Shown: in pieces, positions 42,901-51,224 of the stretch
How the letters are laid out: each line of letters opens with the position of its first letter
Numbering within the stretch: position 1 is the first letter of the stretch
Source of the DNA: Chryseobacterium cucumeris
Lineage (GTDB): Bacteria > Bacteroidota > Bacteroidia > Flavobacteriales > Weeksellaceae
DNA: 64,000 nucleotides
Reading direction: 5' to 3'
Assembly: GCF_016775705.1 (NCBI RefSeq)
Contig: NZ_CP068760.1
Coordinates: 4,588,001 to 4,652,000 of the forward strand
Program-made: the position numbers and the translations under genes
The notes under the pieces: model-generated
Databases searched by the model: none
Told to the model about the DNA's origin: nothing
Seen by the model: only the letters and a program-made list of their open reading frames with translations

Positions 42901-44412
42901 TTATTTTTTCTTTTTAGCAGCAGCTTTTTTCTTAGCTGGAGCTTTTTTAGTAGCTTTTTTAGTAGCTTTTTTCGCTGGAGCTACAACATCAGATTTCTGA
43001 TATTTGTTCCACTCACTGTCATCACCAATGTATCTAACAGTTACTTTTCTATCAGCTTGTCTTTCAGCATCAGAAGCAGATTCTGCAACTTTAGCATTTT
43101 GCTCACCAATACCAACTGATTTTAATGCGTTGATATCTACACCTCTTGCATCTAAAGCAGCAACTACAGAAGCAGCTCTTTCTTTAGATAATTTCAAGTT
43201 GTAAGCATCGCTTCCTTTCTTGTCAGTTTCACCAACTAATAGGAATCTACCTCCGTCTTTCTTAATGATTTCAGCAGCAGTATCTAAAGCTCCTTTAGAT
43301 TCAGGCTTGATTGTAGCTTTGTTGAAATCGAAGTATACACTCTTAAGGTTTTTCTCAACATCAGTAGCTGTTACTTCTTTTGGTTTAGGACATCCGTTGT
43401 ATTCTGGAAGACCTGGAACAGTAGGACAAGCATCATCTTTATCTAAGATACCGTCACCGTCTGTATCTGGCCAAGGACAACCGTTGTTTTCAGCAGGACC
43501 TGCTACTGTAGGACAAGCGTCATCTTTGTCGATTACACCATCACCATCAGTATCTGGCCAAGGGCATCCGTTGTTTTCAACTGGACCAGCCACTTCTGGA
43601 CATTGATCGTCTTTATCTGGAACTCCGTCACCGTCAGTATCAGGACATCCTTGGAATTCTGGTAAACCTGGAGTATCTGGACAAAGATCATCTTTATCTA
43701 GGATACCATCCTTATCTCTGTCTCTGTTTCCGAATCTGAATAAGATGGAAGCAGAAGCTTGCCAGAAGTTAGCAACAGTAGATTTGTCACCTGGAGTTGA
43801 TACATAATCTCCCTGAACACCAAGACCGAAGTTCTTAGTTACCCAGAAGTTAGCACCAGCACCTGTAGCTACAGTAAAGTGATTAGCTTTACCGTTTTCG
43901 TTACCATCCTTACCGTTAGTTACAGTTTCGATTGGGTTACCGTTATCATCAACAGATGTTCTAGGGAAAGTAAGAGCTGTATAGTCATGTCTTAAGTAGT
44001 TAGCACCAACTCTTAAATATGGATCAAACCAAGATTCTTCGTTCCATAAAAGACCTGCAGCGTGAGCCTGGAAACCAAGACCTGTCATTAGGAAAAATTC
44101 TTTCCCCATGTTGAATCTTTTGTTTTCAACATTTCCAACAGAAGTTTGCCAGTCAATTACTAAACCTTTACCAACGTTTCTAGCAACTGTTAACTTAGAT
44201 AGTGGAGGTGTAATAGAAAAGTTGTTCACATTGAACATACTTTTTGTCAAATTGTTAGCAGAGAACGTATTACTGAAGTTACTTCTTGCTGCTACGTGGT
44301 TTTCAGCATGAGCACCAACTCCGATTAACCACGGATTGTTGGTAGTCTGTGCGAAAACAGTAGAGGCAACAGTAAGCGCCAATGCTGAAATTCCTAATTT
44401 TAGATTTTTCAT
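42901..44412 (-). CDS. OmpA family protein with TSP3 repeats and a lysine/alanine-rich tail
   Basis: 503 residues: signal peptide (LGISALALTVASTVFAQ), N-terminal beta-barrel-like region to ~235, then calcium-binding thrombospondin-3 repeats (DKDGILDKDDLCPDTPG, DTDGDGVIDKDDACPTVAG and three similar copies), then an OmpA peptidoglycan-binding domain (VYFDFNKATIKPESKGALDT, then LKSVGIGEQNAKV). Unusually, a final tail of ~25 residues is almost pure K, A, T and P (AKKATKKATKKAPAKKKAAA). In DNA this tail is a chain of A-rich repeats such as AAAAAAGCTACT. A major outer-membrane porin-like anchor is likely. Confidence 0.95.
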   Translation of the reverse strand: MKNLKLGISALALTVASTVFAQTTNNPWLIGVGAHAENHVAARSNFSNTFSANNLTKSMFNVNNFSITPPLSKLTVARNVGKGLVIDWQTSVGNVENKRFNMGKEFFLMTGLGFQAHAAGLLWNEESWFDPYLRVGANYLRHDYTALTFPRTSVDDNGNPIETVTNGKDGNENGKANHFTVATGAGANFWVTKNFGLGVQGDYVSTPGDKSTVANFWQASASILFRFGNRDRDKDGILDKDDLCPDTPGLPEFQGCPDTDGDGVPDKDDQCPEVAGPVENNGCPWPDTDGDGVIDKDDACPTVAGPAENNGCPWPDTDGDGILDKDDACPTVPGLPEYNGCPKPKEVTATDVEKNLKSVYFDFNKATIKPESKGALDTAAEIIKKDGGRFLLVGETDKKGSDAYNLKLSKERAASVVAALDARGVDINALKSVGIGEQNAKVAESASDAERQADRKVTVRYIGDDSEWNKYQKSDVVAPAKKATKKATKKAPAKKKAAAKKKK

Positions 44413-44441
44413 AGAATTAAATGATTAAATAATTGATAATG

Positions 44442-44473
44442 CAAAATAAATATAATTTTTCTTTATATACAAA
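44442..44473 (-). promoter_or_regulatory. Promoter of the OmpA gene (-33 TTTG, -7 TTATTTTG)
   Basis: On the minus strand TTTG (44470-44473) and TTATTTTG (44442-44449) are 20 nt apart; the -7 differs from consensus at one base. The start codon is 30 nt downstream. Confidence 0.55.
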
Positions 44474-44489
44474 GTTTTTCAAATGATTT

Positions 44490-44948
44490 TTAACTTTTCT
44501 TTAATATTCTGTCGAGGTTCCGTTTATTTTCTCTATCTTTTATCGCCTCTCTTTTATCGAAAAGTTTTTTCCCTCTACCAAGCGCTATGAGCACCTTTGC
44601 TTTCCCTCTATCAGTGATATATAATTTTAAAGGTATTATGGTGTTCCCAGCATCCTTTAACTTTTTTTCAAGTTTTTGTAATTCTTTTTTGTGCAAGAGC
44701 AATTTCCGTTCCCTTTTTGTTTTGTGATTGTAAAAAGTTCCCAATTTGTACTCATCAATCATCATGTTGATGATGTACAATTCCCCATCAATAAACTGAC
44801 AGAACGATTCTGTGATAGATGCTTTGGATGAACGTAAAGATTTTATTTCGGTACCCGTTAAAACCATTCCGGCTTCATATTCTTCAAGAATTTCATATTC
44901 AAAACGGGCTCTTTTGTTTAATATGTTAACTGTTTTCTCAATCTTCAT
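44490..44948 (-). CDS. smpB: SsrA-binding protein
   Basis: 152 residues. SmpB brings tmRNA to stalled ribosomes. Signatures: NKRARFEYEILEEYEAGMVL, GTEIKSLRSSKASITESFCQ, the barrel strands LYIINMMIDEYKLGTFYNHK, and the C-terminal tail GRGKKLFDKREAIKDRENKR. Two ATG codons stand in tandem; the second (44948) is used. No tmRNA gene was seen in this window. Confidence 0.96.
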   Translation of the reverse strand: MKIEKTVNILNKRARFEYEILEEYEAGMVLTGTEIKSLRSSKASITESFCQFIDGELYIINMMIDEYKLGTFYNHKTKRERKLLLHKKELQKLEKKLKDAGNTIIPLKLYITDRGKAKVLIALGRGKKLFDKREAIKDRENKRNLDRILKKS

Positions 44949-45041
44949 CATTTTAAAATTTCGTTAATGAAATATATAAAAAATACCGTACATTTAAAAA
45001 CTTGACTATTATATTATTACAAAATACCCAAATTCTTTTCG

Positions 45042-45049
45042 TATTTTTG
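45042..45049 (+). promoter_or_regulatory. -7 promoter element for the ABC-F gene (TATTTTTG)
   Basis: TATTTTTG fits TAnnTTTG and lies 21 nt upstream of the ABC-F start codon. Confidence 0.55.
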
Positions 45050-45069
45050 CGCCAAATTTACAAAACTAT

Positions 45070-46692
45070 ATGTTAACAGTATCTAACTTATCTTTACAAT
45101 TCGGGAAAAGAATTCTTTTTGACGAGGTAAATATTATGTTTACCAAAGGAAACTGCTACGGAATCATCGGAGCAAACGGTGCGGGAAAGTCTACATTCCT
45201 GAAAATACTAACAGGAAAGCAGGATCCTACAACAGGACATGTATCTCTGGAGCCAGGGAAAAGAATGTCAGTTTTGGAACAGGATCACTTTGCTTATGAT
45301 CAGTTTACAGTTCTTGAAGCTGTTTTAAGAGGTAATAAGAAATTATTTGAGATAAAAGAGGAAATGGATGCGTTATACGCAAAAGAAGATTTCTCTGACG
45401 AAGACGGTATTAAAGCCGGTGAACTAGGTGTAATTTATGACGAAATGGGTGGTTGGACTGCAGAATCTGATGCTCAGACTATGCTCTCTAACGTAGGTAT
45501 TTCTGATGATATGCACTGGCAGCTGATGAGCGAACTTGAGAACAAAGACAAAGTAAAAGTTCTTTTGGCTCAGGCACTTTTCGGAAACCCTGATGTATTG
45601 ATTCTGGATGAGCCTACCAATGACCTTGATATCGACACGATCTCATGGCTGGAAGACTTCCTTGCAGATTATGAAAACACGGTAATCGTTGTATCTCACG
45701 ACCGTCACTTCCTTGATACGGTTTGTACACACATCGGTGACCTTGATTATTCTAAACTTAACCTTTATACAGGTAACTACTCTTTCTGGTACCAGGCTTC
45801 TCAATTGGCAACAAGACAAAGAGCTCAGGCCAACAAGAAAGCTGAAGAGAAGAAAAAAGAACTTCAGGACTTTATTGCACGATTCAGTTCCAACGTTGCT
45901 AAAGCAAAACAGGCTACTGCAAGAAAGAAAATGATCGACAAATTAAATATTGACGATATTAAACCTTCTTCAAGAAGATACCCTGCTATTATTTTCGAAA
46001 TGGAAAGAGAAGCAGGAGATCAGATTTTAGATGTAAAAGGTCTTGAGAAAACCAAAGACGGGGAATTATTATTCTCTAATGTTGATCTAAACCTTAAGAA
46101 AGGAGATAAAGTAGCAGTACTTTCTAAAAACTCTTTAGCTATCACAGAATTCTTCGAAATTCTTGCTGGAAATGTAGAAGCAGACAAAGGAACTGTTGCA
46201 TGGGGAGTAACAACCAACCAGTCTCACATGCCTTTGGACAACACTAACTTCTTCCAGGAAGACCTAAGCCTGGTTGACTGGTTGAGACAGTTTACAAAAA
46301 ATGACGAAGAGCGTCATGAAGAATTCGTAAGAGGATTCTTAGGAAGAATGCTGTTCTCAGGAGATGAAGCTTTGAAATCCTGTAAAGTACTTTCAGGGGG
46401 TGAAAAAATGAGATGTATGTTCAGTAGAATGATGCTTCAAAAAGCGAACGTTCTTTTATTGGACGAACCTACCAACCACTTAGACCTGGAGAGTATCACA
46501 ACCTTGAACAACTCTTTATCCAACTTCAAAGGAAATCTTTTACTGGCATCTCATGACCACGAAATGCTTTCAACAGTCTGTAACAGAATCATCGAATTGA
46601 CTCCTTCCGGAATTATCGACAGAGAAATGACTTACGACGAGTATCTTGCGGATAAAAAAGTAAAAGAATTAAGAGAGAAAATGTATTCTTAA
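45070..46692 (+). CDS. ABC-F family ATPase (YbiT type)
   Basis: 540 residues with two nucleotide-binding domains and no membrane part. Walker A GANGAGKST (34-42), Walker B VLILDEPTNDLDI, a charged linker around 240-290 (ANKKAEEKKKELQDFIARFS), and in domain two LSGGEKMRCMFSRMM with VLLLDEPTNHLDL. The first domain lacks a normal LSGG signature: it reads LMSELENKDKVKVLLAQALF, as in YbiT homologues. The second Walker A is also weak (AVLSKNSLAITEF). ABC-F proteins act on ribosomes; this one is a housekeeping type and not a clear antibiotic resistance factor. Confidence 0.93.
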   Translation: MLTVSNLSLQFGKRILFDEVNIMFTKGNCYGIIGANGAGKSTFLKILTGKQDPTTGHVSLEPGKRMSVLEQDHFAYDQFTVLEAVLRGNKKLFEIKEEMDALYAKEDFSDEDGIKAGELGVIYDEMGGWTAESDAQTMLSNVGISDDMHWQLMSELENKDKVKVLLAQALFGNPDVLILDEPTNDLDIDTISWLEDFLADYENTVIVVSHDRHFLDTVCTHIGDLDYSKLNLYTGNYSFWYQASQLATRQRAQANKKAEEKKKELQDFIARFSSNVAKAKQATARKKMIDKLNIDDIKPSSRRYPAIIFEMEREAGDQILDVKGLEKTKDGELLFSNVDLNLKKGDKVAVLSKNSLAITEFFEILAGNVEADKGTVAWGVTTNQSHMPLDNTNFFQEDLSLVDWLRQFTKNDEERHEEFVRGFLGRMLFSGDEALKSCKVLSGGEKMRCMFSRMMLQKANVLLLDEPTNHLDLESITTLNNSLSNFKGNLLLASHDHEMLSTVCNRIIELTPSGIIDREMTYDEYLADKKVKELREKMYS

Positions 46693-46716
46693 TCTGAACA
46701 ACATTAAAATCTATAT

Positions 46717-46750
46717 AAAAACACCTCAAAGCAGTGCTTTGAGGTGTTTT
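46717..46750. terminator. Bidirectional terminator between ABC-F and M48 genes
   Basis: AAAACACCTCAAAGC (from 46717) pairs with GCTTTGAGGTGTTTT around AGT. Flanking A and T tracts serve both convergent genes. Confidence 0.92.
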
Positions 46751-46771
46751 CGTTTAAACAATAAATAATAT

Positions 46772-47584
46772 TTATTTCGTCAATTTTGCAGCAGGTAAAG
46801 TAACCGTTCCCGGATCTTTCCATAAGCCTTCTTTCTCTGCTTTCTTTTTGATAGATTCAGCTCTCTTGTTGCTATCGGGGTGAGAATTGAACATCTTTTC
46901 AAAATTAGTCTGTGTACTTCCCTGTGAAAGTAAGGCTAACTTTTTAAAAGCTGTATATGCTCCTACCACATCATACTTATTGGCCTTCATGAAATCATAT
47001 GAATAAGTATCTGCTTCAGATTCCTGCTTTTTGCTGTGCGAAGCATCTAAAAATGCATTCGCCATCTTCCCTATCTGACTTTCATTTAGTGAAGCTACAT
47101 CTGACGAAGCTGAGGAAGCAGCATCTAATGCAGCCGCCTTCAGATAAGCCGATTTCATAGCATCTTTGGTATCCTGATTCTTTACGTGCCCGATCTCATG
47201 TCCGATTACGGCAAGCAGTTCATTATCAGTCATAATATCCATTAAGGAAGAGAATACACGTACACTTCCGTCTGCACAGGCAAACGCGTTGATATCTTTT
47301 ACTTTATAAACTTTATAATTAAGGTTCAGACCATCCTGAGATTTGTGTTTTCCAAACAGCCTGTTCAGTCTCACAGTGTAAGGATCTTTCGGTCCTGCTA
47401 CAGGATTATTTTTATCCATCCATTCTACTGATTCTTTGGATAATTTAATAGCATCTTCGTTGGTAAATGTTAAGGCTTTTGCACCATTTGAAACCATTCC
47501 GGCTGCTTTGCCAAGATTAATTTTCTGTGCGTTGATCGAACATGCTGTTCCCAGTAACAGGAAGCATAGAGTAATTTTTTTCAT
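46772..47584 (-). CDS. M48 family metalloprotease, secreted
   Basis: 270 residues from the second ATG (47584); a first ATG is at 47590. Signal peptide KKITLCFLLLGTACSINAQ. Zinc protease motif HEIGH (131-135 from the longer start) in LLAVIGHEIGHVKNQD, with the third ligand Glu in SKKQESEADTYSYDFM. The late segment NSHPDSNKRAESI is typical of M48C/Ste24-like oligopeptidases (LoiP/YcaL). It should act in the periplasm on outer-membrane or misfolded proteins. Divergent from recJ. Confidence 0.93.
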   Translation of the reverse strand: MKKITLCFLLLGTACSINAQKINLGKAAGMVSNGAKALTFTNEDAIKLSKESVEWMDKNNPVAGPKDPYTVRLNRLFGKHKSQDGLNLNYKVYKVKDINAFACADGSVRVFSSLMDIMTDNELLAVIGHEIGHVKNQDTKDAMKSAYLKAAALDAASSASSDVASLNESQIGKMANAFLDASHSKKQESEADTYSYDFMKANKYDVVGAYTAFKKLALLSQGSTQTNFEKMFNSHPDSNKRAESIKKKAEKEGLWKDPGTVTLPAAKLTK

Positions 47585-47682
47585 AGTCATTTAAAAATTT
47601 GGAGCACGAAGATAGTCTTTTTTTAACAATTATTAAGTCAAAACTTCGTTTCAGTTCTTCCCTGAATGCTATTTTTTTTCCT

Positions 47683-47690
47683 TATTTTTG
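47683..47690 (+). promoter_or_regulatory. -7 promoter element of recJ, almost touching the start codon (TATTTTTG)
   Basis: TATTTTTG fits TAnnTTTG and ends only 4 nt before the recJ ATG, so the transcript would begin at or next to the start codon. Confidence 0.5.
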
Positions 47691-47694
47691 TGAA

Positions 47695-49407
47695 ATGAGT
47701 CAAAAATGGATTTACAAGCCTGAACCCGATGAGGAAGTTGTGGACAGACTAAGTTCGTCACTTGGTTTTGGTACTTTTGAATCTAAAATCCTCGTTCTTA
47801 GGGGAATTGACAATTATCAAAAGGCCAGAGAATTCTTCAAACCGAACCTTAACGATATCCACAACCCTTTTTTAATGGCAGATATGCAAAAAGCTGTAGA
47901 GCGTATTGCTACCGCCATTGAAAACGGTGAAAAAATATTGGTATATGGTGACTATGATGTGGACGGAACCACAGCGGTTGCTTTAATGTACCTGTATCTC
48001 AGCAAAATTGTTGAGAAAAAATATTTAGATTATTATATCCCGGACAGAAATTCTGAAGGATATGGAATTTCCACGGAAGGAATTGATTTCGCCAAAGAAA
48101 ATGGTTTCTCATTAATCATTGCTCTAGACTGTGGAATCAAGGCACTTGATATGATCAACTATGCCAGCAATCTGGGTATAGATTTTATTATCTGCGATCA
48201 TCACCTTCCGGGTGAAGAGATTCCAAACGCTGCAGCTGTTCTTGATCCTAAAAGAAGTGACTGCCGATATCCTTTCAAAGAACTTTCCGGATGCGGTGTT
48301 GGCTTTAAGCTTTGCCAGGGACTGAATACGATTTATAAATTACCGGAGGCAGAATTATTTGAACTTACAGATCTTCTCGCCATTTCCATTGCAGCAGATA
48401 TTGTTTCGATGACGGGAGAAAACAGGGTCTTGGCTAAAATGGGATTAAAAACCCTGAGGAAAACCAGAAATCTTGGTTTAAGGTTATTGATTCCTGAGGA
48501 CAAACTTTCTCATTTCGAAATTTCCAATATCGTTTTTGAAATAGCTCCCAAAATTAATGCTGCCGGAAGAATTTCTCATGGTAAAGCAGCTGTAGAGCTT
48601 ATGGTTTCCGACAATCTGAAACATGCCAACCAGATTGTGAATGATATCATGAACCTCAACGATGAAAGGCGTGAACTGGATATGAATTCCACTCTTTCCG
48701 CTCTGAATCAGATTATAGAATCCCAGCAGGAAACCAAGCATACTACTATCGTTTATCATCCTGAATGGAATAAAGGCGTTATCGGTATTGTAGCCTCAAG
48801 GCTTATTGAAACCTATTATAAACCCACACTAGTTTTTACCGATGGTAATAACGGAGAAATGGTAGCTTCTGCAAGGTCTGTTTCTGATTTCGATGTACAT
48901 GAAGCTCTTGATATGTGCTCTGAATATTTCCTTAAATTTGGAGGTCATCATGCTGCTGCCGGACTTTCGATGGAAAAAGATAAGTTTGATGCCTTCAAGG
49001 AAAAATTTGAAAGAATTGTTTCTGAAAAAATCCAGGAGCACCAAAAGGAACCTTCTATTACGATTGATACGGAAATAAGAATTGACGAAATCAACAGAGA
49101 GTTTATCAATTTCCACAGAAAACTGGCGCCATTCGGGCCTCATAATATGAAGCCTATTTTTACATTAACCAATCAGAAGCTTTCCGGATATGTAAAAACC
49201 ATGGGGAAAGATAATAATCACCTGAAGTTTTATATCAAGCAGGAATCTACGGGACGAAATATTGAATGTGTCGGATTCAAACTGGGACAGTTTGCTGAAG
49301 ATTTTAAAAATAAAAATTTCGACCTTGCTTTTACCCTGGAAGAGAATCACTGGAAAGGCAATGTCACTCATTATCTTAATATCAAGGATGTAAAATTCAG
49401 GGGTTAG
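47695..49407 (+). CDS. recJ: Single-stranded-DNA-specific exonuclease RecJ
   Basis: 570 residues from the ATG at 47695 (MSQKWIYKPEPDEEVVDRLS); the longer frame begins inside the M48 promoter region. DHH phosphoesterase motifs: KILVYGDYDVDGTTAVALMY, LDCGIKALD, ICDHHLPGE, ISIAADIVSM; then DHHA1 with VIGIVASRLIETYYKPT and GGHHAAAGLSM, and an OB fold at the end. It degrades ssDNA 5'-3' in recombination and mismatch repair. The stop codon is part of the first heptamer of the array at 49401. Confidence 0.96.
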   Translation: MSQKWIYKPEPDEEVVDRLSSSLGFGTFESKILVLRGIDNYQKAREFFKPNLNDIHNPFLMADMQKAVERIATAIENGEKILVYGDYDVDGTTAVALMYLYLSKIVEKKYLDYYIPDRNSEGYGISTEGIDFAKENGFSLIIALDCGIKALDMINYASNLGIDFIICDHHLPGEEIPNAAAVLDPKRSDCRYPFKELSGCGVGFKLCQGLNTIYKLPEAELFELTDLLAISIAADIVSMTGENRVLAKMGLKTLRKTRNLGLRLLIPEDKLSHFEISNIVFEIAPKINAAGRISHGKAAVELMVSDNLKHANQIVNDIMNLNDERRELDMNSTLSALNQIIESQQETKHTTIVYHPEWNKGVIGIVASRLIETYYKPTLVFTDGNNGEMVASARSVSDFDVHEALDMCSEYFLKFGGHHAAAGLSMEKDKFDAFKEKFERIVSEKIQEHQKEPSITIDTEIRIDEINREFINFHRKLAPFGPHNMKPIFTLTNQKLSGYVKTMGKDNNHLKFYIKQESTGRNIECVGFKLGQFAEDFKNKNFDLAFTLEENHWKGNVTHYLNIKDVKFRG

Positions 49408-49435
49408 GATTTAGCAATAAGGGAATAGGAGAATC
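49401..49435. repeat. Heptamer array, left end of IVP element 2 (NNNTAGG)
   Basis: Five units in register such as GGGTTAG, GATTTAG and GGAATAG, overlapping the recJ stop codon and running to 3 nt before the IVP start. The inverse pattern follows the gene at 49786. Confidence 0.8.
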
Positions 49436-49437
49436 AT

Positions 49438-49800
49438 ATGGGAAATTATAAGGAATTAATTGTCTGGAACAAATCTGTAGATCTCGTTACTGAAATCTAT
49501 TCCGTGACCACTATTTTTCCAAAAGAAGAACTGTATGGACTTACTAGCCAGATTCGAAGAGCGTCAATTTCAGTTCCGTCCAATATTGCTGAAGGACATT
49601 CCAGAAGATCTACCAGCGATTATCTTCAGTTTTTGAAAATTGCAAGAGGTAGCTGTGCTGAGCTGGAAACCCAATTGATTATTTCAAAAAACTTACATTA
49701 TTTGAATCCTGAAGAGTTTCAAATTTTAATTAAAAAAACATCTGAAATATCAAAAATGCTGAATGCAATAATTACAAAGCTTCACACCCCTAAAACCTAA
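49438..49800 (+). CDS. Four-helix-bundle protein (S23 intervening-sequence type), copy 2
   Basis: 120 residues, clearly paralogous with copy 1: KELIVWNKSVDLVTEIYSVT, YGLTSQIRRASISVPSNIAE, HSRRSTSDYLQFLKIARGSC, then ETQLIISKNLHYL in the same order. The shared SQIRRA and RGSC motifs are diagnostic. The two copies diverge at many positions, so the duplication is not very recent. It lies between recJ and nadD, on their strand, in its own pair of arrays, and has no neighbour suggesting a function. Confidence 0.92.
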   Translation: MGNYKELIVWNKSVDLVTEIYSVTTIFPKEELYGLTSQIRRASISVPSNIAEGHSRRSTSDYLQFLKIARGSCAELETQLIISKNLHYLNPEEFQILIKKTSEISKMLNAIITKLHTPKT

Positions 49801-49820
49801 TTCCTGCTACCTAGTTCCTT
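49786..49820. repeat. Heptamer array, right end of IVP element 2 (NNNCCTN)
   Basis: Five units in register, e.g. AAACCTA, ATTCCTG and CTACCTA, overlapping the IVP stop codon. Its reverse complement is (TAGGNNN)n, the pattern of the left array. Confidence 0.85.
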
Positions 49821-49826
49821 ATAACA

Positions 49827-50411
49827 ATGAAAAAAATCGGTTTATTTTTCGGATCATTTAATCCTATTCATATCGGGCATCTTATTCTGGCCAATTATAT
49901 TCTGGAAAATTCTGATATGGATGAGCTTTGGTTTGTGGTAAGCCCGCAAAACCCATTTAAGGACAAAAAGTCTTTACTGAATGACCATAACAGACTTGAT
50001 ATGGTACAACTGGCAGTAAAGAATTACCCCAATATGAGAGCTTCCAATGTGGAGTTTTCTCTTCCGAAACCAAGTTATACTATTGATACCTTAACGTATC
50101 TGCATGAGAAATACCCTGATTATTCTTTCAGTCTGATCATGGGAGAAGATAATCTAAAGAGCCTTCACAAATGGAAAAATGCTGATATCCTGATCAAAAA
50201 TCATCATATTATTGTTTACCCAAGAGTATTTGAAGGCGAGAAAAAAGATCCTGAATATTTACAGCATGAAAATATCTCTCTGGTAAAAGCACCCATAATA
50301 GAGCTTTCAGCTACGGAAATCCGTAATATGATAAAGGATGGTAAAAATGTAAGACCTATGCTGCCACCAGAAGTTTTTGAGTATTTGGATGGTAGTAGTT
50401 TTTATCAATAA
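49827..50411 (+). CDS. nadD: Nicotinate-nucleotide adenylyltransferase
   Basis: 194 residues. It makes deamido-NAD from nicotinate mononucleotide and ATP. The class I-like start FGSFNPIHIGHL (HxGH at 15-18), VVSPQNPFKDKKSLL, FSLIMGEDNLKSLHKWKNAD and the C-terminal ELSATEIRNMIKDG (SxTxIR) are standard. It begins 26 nt after the IVP gene; in relatives without the element it would be next to recJ. Confidence 0.97.
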   Translation: MKKIGLFFGSFNPIHIGHLILANYILENSDMDELWFVVSPQNPFKDKKSLLNDHNRLDMVQLAVKNYPNMRASNVEFSLPKPSYTIDTLTYLHEKYPDYSFSLIMGEDNLKSLHKWKNADILIKNHHIIVYPRVFEGEKKDPEYLQHENISLVKAPIIELSATEIRNMIKDGKNVRPMLPPEVFEYLDGSSFYQ

Positions 50412-50414
50412 ACA

Positions 50415-51218
50415 ATGAAGCTATATTTATTTTTATTCTCTGTTTTTTTGCAATGTTGTTTATATGCCCAGGAATCAACAACTTTAAAAAGTGACTCTCT
50501 TAAAGAATTACAGAAAATTGCTATTGCTGAAAGAAAAAGCTATAATAAAAAGCATTGCAGCGAAGATTCAATCAGGGCTGTAAAAGCTTCGGAAATTCAA
50601 AACAAATATTTTATCAATATTGCAGCTCCCGATGGTGATAAGTTTTTACCCGGAGAAGAGCTCAAAACAATTTTAAAAAAGCATAATATCATTTGGGGCG
50701 GAGAATGGATGGGTAGTGATATAGGCGGGTATTCCGGTGCCTGTTATTATTCTGTAATGAATAAATTGACTGAAAAAAAATTTGGTAAAGATTTTATGGA
50801 TGGTCTCGTTAAAGAATCTGTAGCCCTATATGTAAAAAAACACCCAGATACAATCTTTGATAATGATGAGCATTGTGAATGGACCTATAAAGGAGGCTAT
50901 CTCAGGTATAGTGATGATAATGATCAGTTAAATAAAGATTTCTTCCGTAATTTTAGTTATCCGGAAGGCTATGAAAATTACAATCCGTCTTTTCAAAAAT
51001 ACCGTTCAAGTACTGTGGTTACGCTCACATTAGATCAAAATGGAAAGGTTTTGAAGAATCAATTTAGTCATGAGATTTATAATGATCACAATTTGAAATA
51101 CATTCCTTATTTTGAAAAAGAGATCAAAAAGTTTATAAAATACACTAAATTTGAGCCTGTAAAATACAGAGGATATCCAGTAAAAAGCAAAACATCCTTT
51201 TTTATCTATTATAAATAA
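50415..51218 (+). CDS. Secreted protein with TonB C-terminal-like end
   Basis: 267 residues; signal peptide MKLYLFLFSVFLQCCLYAQ. A middle region of unknown type (PDGDKFLPGEELKTILKKHN, IIWGGEWMGSDIGGYSG) is followed by ~80 residues resembling the TonB C-terminal fold: STVVTLTLDQNGKVLKNQFS, then YTKFEPVKYRGYPVKSKTSF. Many Flavobacteriia have such proteins that probably bind partners in the periplasm. It begins 3 nt after nadD. Confidence 0.82.
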   Translation: MKLYLFLFSVFLQCCLYAQESTTLKSDSLKELQKIAIAERKSYNKKHCSEDSIRAVKASEIQNKYFINIAAPDGDKFLPGEELKTILKKHNIIWGGEWMGSDIGGYSGACYYSVMNKLTEKKFGKDFMDGLVKESVALYVKKHPDTIFDNDEHCEWTYKGGYLRYSDDNDQLNKDFFRNFSYPEGYENYNPSFQKYRSSTVVTLTLDQNGKVLKNQFSHEIYNDHNLKYIPYFEKEIKKFIKYTKFEPVKYRGYPVKSKTSFFIYYK

Positions 51219-51224
51219 TTATTC

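Larger units (their letters stand above)
49401..49820 (+). mobile_element. Candidate IVP element 2 (inverted heptamer arrays around a four-helix-bundle gene)
   Basis: A 420-bp block with the same plan as 33483-33992: heptamer array, S23/IVP gene, inverted heptamer array. TTAGGATTTAG near its left end and CTAAAACCTAA over the gene's stop codon form an inverted repeat with one mismatch. It fills the recJ-nadD gap from the recJ stop to 6 nt before the nadD start. Mobility is inferred, not shown. Confidence 0.45.

Noticed and set aside
43220-43606. Repetitive plus-strand ORF
   Set aside because: Antisense of the TSP3 calcium-binding repeats in the OmpA gene.
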